Origin: DATKNA01 sp963755755
GTDB lineage: Bacteria; Actinomycetota; Actinomycetes; Actinomycetales; Kineosporiaceae
Reading direction: 5' to 3'
NCBI GenBank assembly: GCA_963755755.1
Contig: CAVWLJ010000002.1
Coordinates: 62,001 to 126,000 of the forward strand
Length of the DNA: 64,000 nucleotides
A model generated the notes under the pieces. The model ran no database searches. It had not been told where the DNA came from and worked only from the letters and a program-made list of their open reading frames with translations. The position numbers and the translations under genes were made by a program. Positions 18,617-27,218 of this stretch are shown piece by piece. Every line of letters starts with the position of its first letter. Within the stretch, counting starts at the first letter, position 1.

Positions 18617-19856
18617 GGATCGCCATGATCTCCGAGCACGCCAGCCCGCTCGCGGTGCTCGGCGGGGAGGACGCCGGCGGCCAGAACGTGCACGTCGCCG
18701 CGCTCGCCGCCGCGCTCGCGGACCACGGCCACACGGTCGAGGTGTTCACCCGGCGCGACGCCCCCGCCTGCCCGACGTCGTGGAGTTCCACCCCGGCGTC
18801 GACGTCGTCCACGTGCCCGCCGGCCCCGCCCGGCCGATCGGCAAGGACTCGCTGCCGCCCTACATGCCCGCCTTCGGCAGCTGGCTGGCGCGGCGCTGGC
18901 GGCGGCCGACCAACCGCCCGGACGTCGTGCACGCCCACTTCTGGATGTCCGGGACGGCCGCGCTGCGCGCCCGGGCGCGCACCGGCGTCCCCGTCGTCCA
19001 GACCTTCCACGCCCTCGGTGTGGTGAAGCGCCGGCACCAGGGCGCGGCCGACACCAGCCCGCCGGAACGGCTCGCCCGCGAGGAGCTCCTCGCCCGGCAC
19101 GTCGACGCCGTCATCGCGACGTGCTCGGACGAGGTGCGCGAGCTGCTCGAGCTCGGCGCGAGCCCGGAGAAGCTGCACATCGCGCCCTGCGGCGTCGACC
19201 TCGACGCCTTCCGGCCCGGGCCGTCGCCGCGGCTGCTGACGATGGGCCGCCCGCTGCGCCGGATCGTCTCCATCAGCCGGCTCGTCGAGCGCAAGGGCGT
19301 GCACACCCTCGTCGAGGCCCTGCCCTTCGTGCCGGACGCCGAGCTCGTCGTCGCCGGCGGCCCGGCCGAGCGCGAACTGGACGCCGACCCGCACGTGCGC
19401 GCGCTCCGCGAGGCGGCGGTCCAGCACGGCGTGGCCGACCGGGTGCGGTTCGTCGGCCCGGTCGCCCGCGCCGACGTGCCCGCGCTGATGCGCTCCGCCG
19501 ACGTCGTCGCGGTCGTGCCCTGGTACGAGCCGTTCGGCATCGTGCCGCTGGAGGCCATGGCCTGCGGCGTCCCCGTCGTCGGCTCCGCCGTCGGCGGGCT
19601 CCTCGACACCGTCGTCGACGGCGTCACCGGCATCCTCGTGCCGCCCCGCGACGCGGTCGCCACCGCCGCCGCGCTGCGCACCGTGCTCGGCGACGACGAG
19701 CTGCGGCTGCGCCTCGGCCGTGCCGCCGCCGAGCACGTCGCGGCCCGCTTCGGGTGGGCCCGCGTCGCCGAACTCACCGAGGCCGTGTACGCGCGCCTCG
19801 TCTCCGCCACCCCGCGGGCAATCCCCGAGCGGGCCGTCGAAAGGGCTCTGGCATGA
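18613..19856 (+). CDS. GT4 glycosyltransferase (one frame break)
   Basis: About 414 residues, family 4. The N-terminal motif is LGGEDAGGQNVHVAALAAAL, as in MshA and sucrose-phosphate synthase relatives. VHAHFWMSGTAAL, ISRLVERKGVHTLVEAL and the donor-site EX7E region YEPFGIVPLEAMACGVPVV follow. The frame changes within a C-rich run at ~18761-18772, one base apparently missing; both parts are otherwise clean. ATGA overlap with the previous gene and with gmhA downstream. The resemblance to MshA is at family level only. Confidence 0.85.
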
Positions 19857-20461
19857 CCCACGCCTTCGCCGACCTCCCCCGGCACCTCCCGCTGCTGCGC
19901 CGCGCGCTCGCCGACCTCGAACGTCAGGCCGGGCTCGTCGAGCGCTGGGGCGCCGAGCTGGCGGCCGTCCTCGGCGGCGGCGGCCGGCTGCTGGCCGCCG
20001 GCAACGGCGGCTCCGCCGGTGAGGCGCAGCACCTCACCGCCGAGCTCGTAGGCCGGTTCGAGACCCCGGACCGCCGCCCGCTCTCGGCCATCGCGCTGTG
20101 CGCGGAGACCTCGAGCCTCACCGCGATCGGCAACGACTTCGGCTTCGAGCACGCCTTCGCCCGCCAGGTGCAGGCGCACGGGCGCCCTGGCGACGTCCTG
20201 GTGCTGCTGACCACGAGCGGCCGCAGCCGCAACCTGGTGCACGCCGCGCAGGCCGGCCGCGCCGAGGGCCTGCAGGTCTGGGCGATGACCGGGCCCACGC
20301 CGAACCCGGTCGCGGACCTCGCCGACGAGGTGCTCGCCATCGACGTCCCGTCCACGACCGCGGTGCAGGAGGCGCAGCTCGTCGCCGTGCACGCGATCTG
20401 CGCGGCGCTCGAGCGACGGCTGGAGCTGAGGGAGCCCGCCCGGCTCGCGGAGGTGGTCTGA
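19853..20461 (+). CDS. gmhA: Sedoheptulose-7-phosphate isomerase
   Basis: A 202-residue SIS-domain protein that converts sedoheptulose 7-phosphate to D-glycero-D-manno-heptose 7-phosphate, the first step of heptose activation. The signature LLAAGNGGSAGEAQHLTAELVGRF near residue 45 and LLTTSGRSRNLVHA near residue 120 match GmhA; GNDFGFEHAFARQV is also family-typical. It is translationally coupled to both neighbours, hldE starting on its final base (TGATG). Only the general DiaA/GmhA split is uncertain, and the operon context settles it for GmhA. Confidence 0.92.
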   Translation: MTHAFADLPRHLPLLRRALADLERQAGLVERWGAELAAVLGGGGRLLAAGNGGSAGEAQHLTAELVGRFETPDRRPLSAIALCAETSSLTAIGNDFGFEHAFARQVQAHGRPGDVLVLLTTSGRSRNLVHAAQAGRAEGLQVWAMTGPTPNPVADLADEVLAIDVPSTTAVQEAQLVAVHAICAALERRLELREPARLAEVV

Positions 20462-21838
20462 TGATCGACCGCCCGACCGAGAGGGTGCGCCTGCTCGTCG
20501 TCGGCGACGCCCTGCTCGACCGCGACGTGCTCGGCGCGGTGGAGCGGGTCGCGCCCGACGCGCCCGTCCCTGTCGTGGACGTCGAGGCGACCCGCGAGCG
20601 GCCCGGCGGTGCCGGGCTCGCCGCGCTGCTGCTCGGCGACCGGGGCGCGGACGTCACGCTCGCCTCGTGCGCGGGGCAGGACGCCGCCGGCGCCTCGCTG
20701 CGGTCCCTGCTCGCCGACGCCGGCGTCGGGCACCTCGCCCTCGCGCGGACGCCGGGCACCCGGGTGCTGACCCGGGTGCGCGCGGGCGGGCAGTCCCTGG
20801 TCCGCCTCGACGACCGCGCGCCCCGGCTCGAACCGGACGCCGACGTCGACGTCGCCGCCCTGGAGGCGGCGATCCGGGACGCCGACGCGGTGCTCGTCGC
20901 CGACTACGGCGGCGGCGTCACGGCTCACCCCGGCGTCCGCGAGGTCCTCGCGGCCTGGGCGCCGCGCCGGCCGGTCGTCTGGGACCCGCATCCGCGCGGC
21001 GCCGAGCCGGTGCCGGGCGTGACGGCCGCGACCCCGAACCGGCGCGAGGCCTTGGCCTTCGCCGCCCGACGAGCGCGGCGACCTCGACGCGGCTGCCGCC
21101 CGCCTGCGCGAGCGCTGGCAGGCGCGGGGCGTCGTCGCCACGGACGGCGCCGCCGGCGCGGTGACGCTGCTGGCCGAGAGCCCGCCGTTGCTGACGCCCG
21201 CGCCGCACGCGAGCACCGGCGACCCCTGCGGGGCCGGCGACCGGTTCGCGGGAACGCTGGCGCTCGCCCTCGCCTGCGGGGCCGTCATCACCGAGGCCGT
21301 CGGCGAGGCCGTGCTCGACGTCGCCGCCTGGCTGGACGCCGGCGGCGTCGCCGCGCTCGAGGCCCCGGTGCCCGACGCGCCCCCACCCGGGCCGGTCGCC
21401 GACGTCGTCGAGCGCGTCCGCGCCCGCGGTGGCACGGTCGTCGCCACCGGCGGCTGCTTCGACGTGCTGCACGCCGGGCACGTCGCGTGCCTCGAGGCGG
21501 CCCGCCGGCTCGGCGACTGCCTCGTCGTGCTGCTGAACTCCGACGCCAGCGTCACCGGGCTCAAGGGCCCGGAACGGCCCGTCCACACCGAGGAGGACCG
21601 CGCCCGCGTCCTGCTCGGCCTCGGCTGCGTCGACGCGGTCGTCGTGTTCGACGAGGACAGCCCGCATGCCGCACTGGAGCGGCTCCGGCCCGACGTCTGG
21701 GCCAAGGGCGGCGACTACGCCGCCGCGACCCTGCCCGAGGCGCCGCTCGTCCGCTCCTGGGGCGGTCGCGTGGTCCTCCTGCCGTACCTGCCGGGTCGTT
21801 CCACCACCCGCATCCTGGAGAAGAGGAGAGCGTCATGA
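20461..21838 (+). CDS. hldE: Bifunctional heptose-7-phosphate kinase / heptose-1-phosphate nucleotidyltransferase (one frame break)
   Basis: About 458 residues in two parts, as in HldE (RfaE). Residues 1-~300 are a PfkB kinase: LVVGDALLDRDVLG at the start and the catalytic STGDPCGAGDRFAG near the end. Residues ~320-458 are a cytidylyltransferase-fold domain with TGGCFDVLHAGHVACLEAAR and WAKGGDYAA. It phosphorylates heptose 7-phosphate at C1 and, after GmhB action, adds a nucleotide, normally AMP. The frame changes at ~21064 (extra base) inside the kinase. No HldD-type epimerase gene is visible, so the product may stay in the D-glycero form. Confidence 0.92.
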
Positions 21839-22563
21839 CCGTCACGGATCTGCGTGACATCGAGGGCACCCCGCTCGACGGGCCCGTGCTCGTCACCGGC
21901 GGGTCGAGCGGCCTCGGGGCCGCCGTCGTCGCCGCCGTCGCCAAGCGCGGCGGCCGCGCCGTCGTGCTGGACCGGCAGGCTCCGCTGCACGCGGTCGAGA
22001 ACGCCGAGTTCGTGCAGGTCGACCTCGCGGACCCCGCCGCGGCGGTCGCCGCCGTCGAGCAGGCCGCGGCGCTCGCGGGCCCGCCGTCCGCGGTCGTCAC
22101 CGCGGCGGGCACGGACGCCTGCGGCAAGCTGGACGACGTCCCGTTCGACGCCTGGCTGCGCGTCCTGCAGGTCAACCTCGTCGGCACCGCCGCCGTCGTC
22201 CGGGCCGCGCTGCCGCACCTGCGCGCCACCCACGGTCGCGTCGTCACCGTCGCGTCGACGCTCGGCATCAAGGCGGTCTCGGACGCGACCGCCTACTGCG
22301 CCTCGAAGTTCGGCGTCGTCGGGTTCACCCGGGCGCTCGCGGCGGAGACCGCCGGCGAGGTCGGCGTCACCCTGCTGATCCCCGGCGGCATGACGACGCA
22401 CTTCTTCGACGACCGCACCGAGCAGTACAAGCCGGGGCCGGACGCGGTGCTCAACGACCCGGCGCACGTGGCGGAGACGATCCTCTTCGCGCTGTCCCAG
22501 CCGGCGCGGTGCGAGCTGCGCGAGCTCGTCGTCGCCGTCTCCACGGAGACCTCCTGGCCGTGA
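21835..22563 (+). CDS. Short-chain dehydrogenase/reductase
   Basis: A 242-residue classical SDR with the cofactor motif VLVTGGSSGLGAAVV and the catalytic Ser-Tyr-Lys set (VASTLG, YCASKFGV). It starts with an ATGA overlap on hldE and overlaps the next GT9 gene by four bases. It is too short and of the wrong subclass for the extended-SDR epimerase HldD. It may reduce or oxidise the heptose or another sugar of the glycan; that is inferred from position only. Confidence 0.85.
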   Translation: MTVTDLRDIEGTPLDGPVLVTGGSSGLGAAVVAAVAKRGGRAVVLDRQAPLHAVENAEFVQVDLADPAAAVAAVEQAAALAGPPSAVVTAAGTDACGKLDDVPFDAWLRVLQVNLVGTAAVVRAALPHLRATHGRVVTVASTLGIKAVSDATAYCASKFGVVGFTRALAAETAGEVGVTLLIPGGMTTHFFDDRTEQYKPGPDAVLNDPAHVAETILFALSQPARCELRELVVAVSTETSWP

Positions 22564-23601
22564 CCGGACCGTCGGCCGCCGCGATCGGCCCGACCGGCAC
22601 CGGCGCGTCCCTCGCCCGGCCGCCCGTGCTCGTGCTGCGGGCGCTCGGGCTGGGGGACACGCTGACCGGCGTCCCCGCCCTGCGCGGGCTGCGCCGCGCG
22701 TTCCCCGGCCGGCGGCTGCTGCTGGCCGCCGCGGGGGAGCCCGCCGAGCTGCTGCGCGCCTGCGGGGTGGTGGACGCCGTCGTGCCCACCCGCGGGCTCG
22801 ACGGCCCGCCCCCGGGCGCGGGTCTCGGACCGCACATCGCGGTGAACCTGCACGGACGCGGCCCGCAGAGCCACCGCCTGCTGGCCGCCGCCGGGCCGCG
22901 CCGCATCGTCGCGTACGCCTGCCCGGAGGCCGGCGTCGACGGACCGCGGTGGAACGAGGCCGAGCACGAGGTCCGGCGGTGGACCCGGCTCGTCGACGCG
23001 GCCGCCTCCCGCCGTGGCGTTCCCGGTGCCTGCCACCCGGACGATCTGCGCCTGCACGTCCCCGGCGACCCGCCGACGGTCGGCCGGCAGCGGTACGCCG
23101 TGCTGCACCCCGGCGCCTCCTCGGGCGCCCGGCGGTGGCCGGCCCGCCGCTGGGCCCGCGTGGCCGCCGCACTCGAACGGCGCGGCGTGCCCGTCGTCCT
23201 CACCGGCGGCCCCGACGAGCGCGCCCTGGTCGCCGGCGTCGCCGCCACCGCGCGGGCTGCCCCGCTCCCGCTGCACCGCCGGCGAGCTCTCCCTGCGGGG
23301 GCTCGCGCAGCTGGTGGCGGGGGCGTCACTGCTCGTCTGCGGCGACACCGGGGTCGCGCACCTCGGGACGGCCCTGGGCACCCCGTCGGTGCTGCTCTTC
23401 GGCCCGGTCCCGCCCTCCCGCTGGGGACCGTTGGCCGATCCCGAACTGCACACCGTGCTCTGGCACGGCGACGGGCTGGGTGAGGGAGATCCGCACGCGG
23501 ACCGGTGCGATCCCTCCCTGTTGCGGGTTCCGGTCGACGAGGTGCTCTCCGCGGCGATCGACCGCTTGGAGCGCGTCTCCCTGGGTACGGCCTCCGCATG
23601 A
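22560..23601 (+). CDS. GT9 heptosyltransferase-family protein (second copy, one frame break)
   Basis: About 346 residues. The family-9 landmarks are VLVLRALGLGDTLTGVPALRG at the N-terminus, AVLHPGASSGARRWPARRWA at the interdomain region and CGDTGVAHLGTALGTPSVLLFGP in the donor site. It is a closer match to classical heptosyltransferases than the first copy. The frame changes at ~23262 in a C/G-rich stretch, just before CTAGELSLRGLAQLV. GTGA overlap with the SDR gene. Two divergent GT9 genes in one operon suggest two sequential heptose additions. Confidence 0.87.
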
Positions 23602-23780
23602 CCGAACCGTTCCCTCCCGAGCCGCTGCCGGATCCCACGCCACCGTCGCCGGTGCCGCCGGAGCCGCTGTCCCCGCCCTCGCCGTCGCCGCCGTCGGGCC
23701 CGCCGACGCCCGGCCCGGACATCCCCGATCCCGTGACCCCGGTGCCCGGACCCGATCTGCCGAACCCCGCCTTCCCCTGA
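23598..23780 (+). CDS. Proline-rich 60-residue protein, unknown function
   Basis: ATG 23598 overlaps the GT9 stop (ATGA), as with every other gene in the operon. The product is about half proline with Ser, Pro-Glu and Pro-Asp pairs, has no signal peptide or membrane segment, and ends PDLPNPAFP. Codon use is ordinary for this genome. It has no recognisable family. The coupling argues for real translation; low complexity argues for caution. Confidence 0.5.
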   Translation: MTEPFPPEPLPDPTPPSPVPPEPLSPPSPSPPSGPPTPGPDIPDPVTPVPGPDLPNPAFP

Positions 23781-23812
23781 ATCGGCCTCCCCTGCTCGTA
23801 CAGGTGGAGGAG

Positions 23813-23841
23813 TTGAAACCTGAAACGACCGTGGCCTAGGT
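23813..23841 (+). promoter_or_regulatory. Possible weak promoter before ftsH
   Basis: TTGAAA at 23813-23818 is a good -35 candidate; 17 bases later CTAGGT (23836-23841) is only a poor -10. The stretch is unusually A-rich for this genome and lies about 85 bases before the FtsH start. Low confidence. Confidence 0.25.
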
Positions 23842-23924
23842 CACATCCGGTCCCTCGGGGTGCCCGGATGGTCCGGCTCCAGCGGAGGATGGGCACGCAC
23901 AACGTCCAATCCGAAGGGCCCTTC

Positions 23925-25786
23925 GTGACCAAGCCGAATCCGCCGCGGGGAACGCGCGTCCTCAAGCGCGCGCACAAGCTCGTGCTCCTGCTCGCCCTCG
24001 TCGTGTCCGTCGGGGTGGGCGCATGGTTCCTCTCGGCCAGGCTCTCGGGCCCGGGCCCGCGGCAGGTCGCGCTCTCCGACGCCGTGGCCCAGATCCAGCA
24101 CCCCGCAGCGACCGGGCTCAGCACGGTGTGGGTCGACGACACCGACCACACCGTCACCCTCGACACGCGCGCGGTGCCCTCGTCGCCTCCTACCCCGACG
24201 GCTACTCGGGTGACCTCACCCGGCAGGCCCTCGACGCGCACCTCGCCGTCCGGGCCAGCGCGCCGGACGACGGGGGGCTGGCCGGCCGGCTGCTGACCAA
24301 CGTGCTGCCCGTGATCCTCGTGCTCGCTCTGCTGCTCTACCTGGCCAGGTCCGGCTCGCTGCTCGGCGGCGTCGGCCGGTTCAGCGGCAAGCGCGGCCAG
24401 CAGCTCGGGGAGGTGCCGGAGGACCGGTTCGTCGACGTCGCCGGTGCCGACGAGGCGGTCGCCGAGCTCCGCGAGATCGTCGAGTTCCTCAAGGACGGCA
24501 GCCGGTTCCGGGCCATGGGTGCCCGGACGCCGAGCGGCGCCCTGCTCGTCGGCCCGCCCGGCACGGGCAAGACCCTGCTCGCGCGCGCCGTCGCCGGTGA
24601 GGCCGGGGTCCCGTTCTTCGCCGTCGCCGGATCCGACTTCGTCGAGATCTTCGCGGGTGGCGGCGCGAAGCGCGTCCGCGATCTGTTCGACCGGGCGCGT
24701 GCCGCGGGCAACGCCATCGTCTTCATCGACGAGATCGACGCCGTCGGGCGGTCCCGGTCCTCCGGCCCCGGGATGGGTGGCGGCGACAGCGAGCGCGAGA
24801 ACACGCTGATCTCGCTGCTCAACGAGATGGACGGCTTCGTCGGCAGCGGCGTCGTCGTGCTGGCCGCGACGAACCGCGGCGACCTCCTGGACGCCGCGCT
24901 CACCCGCCCGGGCCGTCTCGACCGGCAGATCCAGGTGCCGACGCCGGACCGCCGCGGCCGGGAGCAGATCCTCGGCGTGCACGCGCAGGGCAAGCCGCTG
25001 GCCGCCGAGGTCGACCTCGTCACCGTGGCGCGGCAGACCCCGGGCATGAGCGGCGCCGACCTGGCCCGCGTCGTCAACGAGGCGTGCCTCGCCGCCGCCC
25101 GCAAGGGGGCGCCGGAGGTCACGTCCGCCTGCTTCCACGAAGCCGTGGCGTCCGTCGCCCTGGGCCGGGCCCGCACGTCCGCCCTGATCACCGAGCACGA
25201 CCGGCGGATCACGGCCTGGCACGAGGCCGGGCACACCATCGCCGCCCTGGTCCAGCCGGACGCCGACGACCCCGTGTCGGTGACGATCATCCCGCGCGGG
25301 CCGAGCGGCGGCGCGACGTGGATGGGCGGCAACGACAACAGCTTCCTCACCCGGGACCAGGCCCGCGCCCAGCTCACGACGTCCATGGCGGGGCGCGCCG
25401 CGGAGGAGATCCTGCTCGACGGCGAGCACACCCAGGGCGCCGCCGGCGACCTCCAGGCCGCGACGCAGCTCGCGCAGGCGATGGTGACCCAGTACGGCAT
25501 GACCGACTTCGGCTTCGCCCAGCTGGACGCCGAGACGCTGCGGGTGGGCGGCGAGGTCGCCGTGCTCGCGCACAAGGAGATCGACAAGCTGATCCGGGAG
25601 GCGCACGGGCGCGCCGTCGACCTGCTCGACCGGCATCGCGACCTGCTCGGCGCGCTCGCGGCCGCGCTGCTCGACGAGGAGACCCTCGACAGCGTCCGGA
25701 TCCATGCCCTCGCCGCCGAGCACGGGATCGTCCGTGCCGCCGCCGTCCCGGCACCGCGCCAGAAGGCGGGCGATCGCGTCGCATGA
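23925..25786 (+). CDS. ftsH: FtsH-family ATP-dependent zinc metalloprotease (one frame break)
   Basis: A membrane-anchored AAA+ protease of about 620 residues. Order: N-terminal transmembrane helix (LVLLLALVVSVGVGAWFL), short extracytoplasmic part, second helix (LPVILVLALLLYLAR), AAA module with Walker A GPPGTGKTLLARAVAGEA and Walker B VFIDEIDAVGRSR, then the protease with AWHEAGHTIAAL and the third zinc ligand in GAAGDLQAATQLAQ. The pore loop reads SDFVEIFAGGGAKRV, where FtsH usually has MFVGVGASRV, so this may be a divergent paralogue rather than the main FtsH. GTG 23925 follows GAAGGG at 23913-23918; ATGs at 23868 and 23889 are alternatives. Frame break ~24168-24178. Confidence 0.88.
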
Positions 25787-26662
25787 CGGCGCCGCGGGTC
25801 GTGGTCGTCGGGTCGGTCAACGTCGACCTCGTCGTCCGGCTCCCGCGGCTGCCCGTCACCGGGGGAGACGGCCGGCGGCGGGGTCTTCGCGGTCAACCCC
25901 GGGGGCAAGGGCGGCAACCAGGCCGTGGCGGCGGCGCGGCTCGGCGCCGACGTCGTCCTGGTCGCCGCGCTGGGGGACGACGACCACGGCCGCGACGCGC
26001 GCGCCGACCTGGAGCGCGAGGGCGTCGACACCAGCCTGATCGGGACCGCCGACGCCGCGACCGGGATCGCCTTCGTGCTCGTGGACGAGACCGCGGAGAA
26101 CCTCATCGCGCTCGCGCCCGGCGCCAACGCCGCGCTCGCGCCGGACGCCGTGACCGCGGCGCTGACCGGCTTGCCCGACGGACCGGCGGTCGTGCTGGCG
26201 AGTCTCGAGGTTCCGACGGCCTGCGTGGAGGCCGCTGCGGCGGTCGCCGAGGACCGCGGCTGGGCGTTGGTACTCAACCCGGCTCCGGCTCCGTCGTCGC
26301 CGCTGCCGGGGACGCTGCTGCGGCGCGTCGCCGTGCTCACCCCGAACGAGGGGGAGCTCGCGGTGGTGGCGCCGGACGGGGCCGCCGCGCTGCTCGACGC
26401 CGGGGTCGGAGCCGTGGTCGTCACCCGCGGCGCCGCCGGAGCGGTGATCTACCAGGCCTCGGGGGAGCGCGTGGTGCCCGCGCCGCCGGTTCGAGCGGTG
26501 GACACCACGGGGGCCGGTGACTGCCTGAGCGGGGCCCTGGCCTGGGCGCTCGGCTCGGGCCTCGCACTGCCGGACGCCGTCCGCGTCGCCGTGACCGCGG
26601 CGTCCGTGTCGACGACGGCGGCGGGCGCGCGGACGGGCTACCCGAGTTCCGCGCGGACCTGA
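25783..26662 (+). CDS. rbsK: Ribokinase-like PfkB kinase (one frame break)
   Basis: About 292 residues. Start MTAPRVVVVGSVNVDLVVRLPRLP, then the substrate motif NPGGKGGNQAVAAARLGADV, and the catalytic region AVDTTGAGDCLSGALAWALG, all typical of ribokinase. It phosphorylates ribose or a similar sugar at O5. The frame changes in a run of five G at 25861-25865, one G apparently extra. ATG overlaps the FtsH stop (ATGA), an unusual pairing. No ribose transporter is adjacent, so the substrate is not certain. Confidence 0.85.
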
Positions 26663-26725
26663 CGTAGCGCACCGCCGTCCGGCGCCTCCTCCCCGCGAGC
26701 TTCTCAAGTCTTCGGCCGAGCGGTC

Positions 26726-26740
26726 GACACACCTCGTGTC
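26726..26740. promoter_or_regulatory. 15-base palindrome upstream of the secreted protein gene
   Basis: GACAC (26726-26730) and GTGTC (26736-26740) are inverted around ACCTC, about 70 bases before the ATG at 26810. It could be an operator or a chance dyad. The rest of 26663-26809 shows no gene. Confidence 0.25.
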
Positions 26741-26809
26741 AAGACCATCTCCGGTTCGCCGTCGAACGAGGGGTGACCCGGACGGACCGCTCAGGAAGGA
26801 GTTCCCGGC

Positions 26810-27184
26810 ATGCGTACCAAGCTCGTCATCGCAGCAGTCGTGACCGCAGCGGCGGTCTCCGCCGTGGGCGCGTCCGCCTACACCGAGAGCATCACCGGGG
26901 GGACGGCCACCAAGGTGGTCGGTTACGCCACGACCGCGATCACCGGTGCGGCGATGGACACGCGCCCGTGCTGCACTACAGCACCGGCCTCGACCAGATC
27001 GACTCGATCGACGTCGTCCTGACCGGTGACACCCACCTGCAGCACGCTGTCCGTCAACCGCAACGCCGCTGCGGCAGTGCCGTGTGCCGCCGGGACGTTC
27101 GGCAGCGGCGTCACGACCTACCACTGCACCAGCCTGGCCTTCGCGATCGACGGGATGACCTCCATCGGGTACGCCCTGCAGTGA
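26810..27184 (+). CDS. Small secreted protein, possible SipW-type peptidase substrate (two frame breaks)
   Basis: About 124 residues. A signal peptide (MRTKLVIAAVVTAAAVSAVGASA, probable cut after ASA) is followed by YTESITGGTATKVVGYATTAITGA. The middle (VLHYSTGLDQIDSIDVVLTGD) lies in another frame between ~26957 and ~27033, and the end (TCSTLSVNRNAAAAVPCAAG ... SIGYALQ) is back in the first frame; one loss and one gain cancel. Three cysteines could form disulfides outside the cell. RBS GGAAGGAG precedes the ATG. Size, signal peptide and a downstream SipW-like peptidase recall TasA/camelysin pairs of Bacillus, but I see no clear camelysin motif, so the family is unassigned. Confidence 0.65.
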
Positions 27185-27218
27185 CGTCGCGTCCCGGCCT
27201 GGTCGGGACGGAGGGAGA

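Noticed and set aside
18613..19856. MshA, the mycothiol glycosyltransferase
   Set aside because: It shares the GT4 N-terminal GGQNVHV pattern, but it is embedded in a heptose operon, and MshA-like motifs are common to many GT4 enzymes.
19853..20461. DiaA-type replication initiator regulator
   Set aside because: SIS-domain similarity is shared, but the operon with HldE and GmhB makes sedoheptulose-7-phosphate isomerase the clear choice.
22451..25723. 1090-codon open frame on the minus strand opposite the heptose operon end and ftsH
   Set aside because: It is antisense to clearly recognisable GT9 and FtsH proteins, has no family motifs and is the kind of long chance frame that GC-rich DNA produces.
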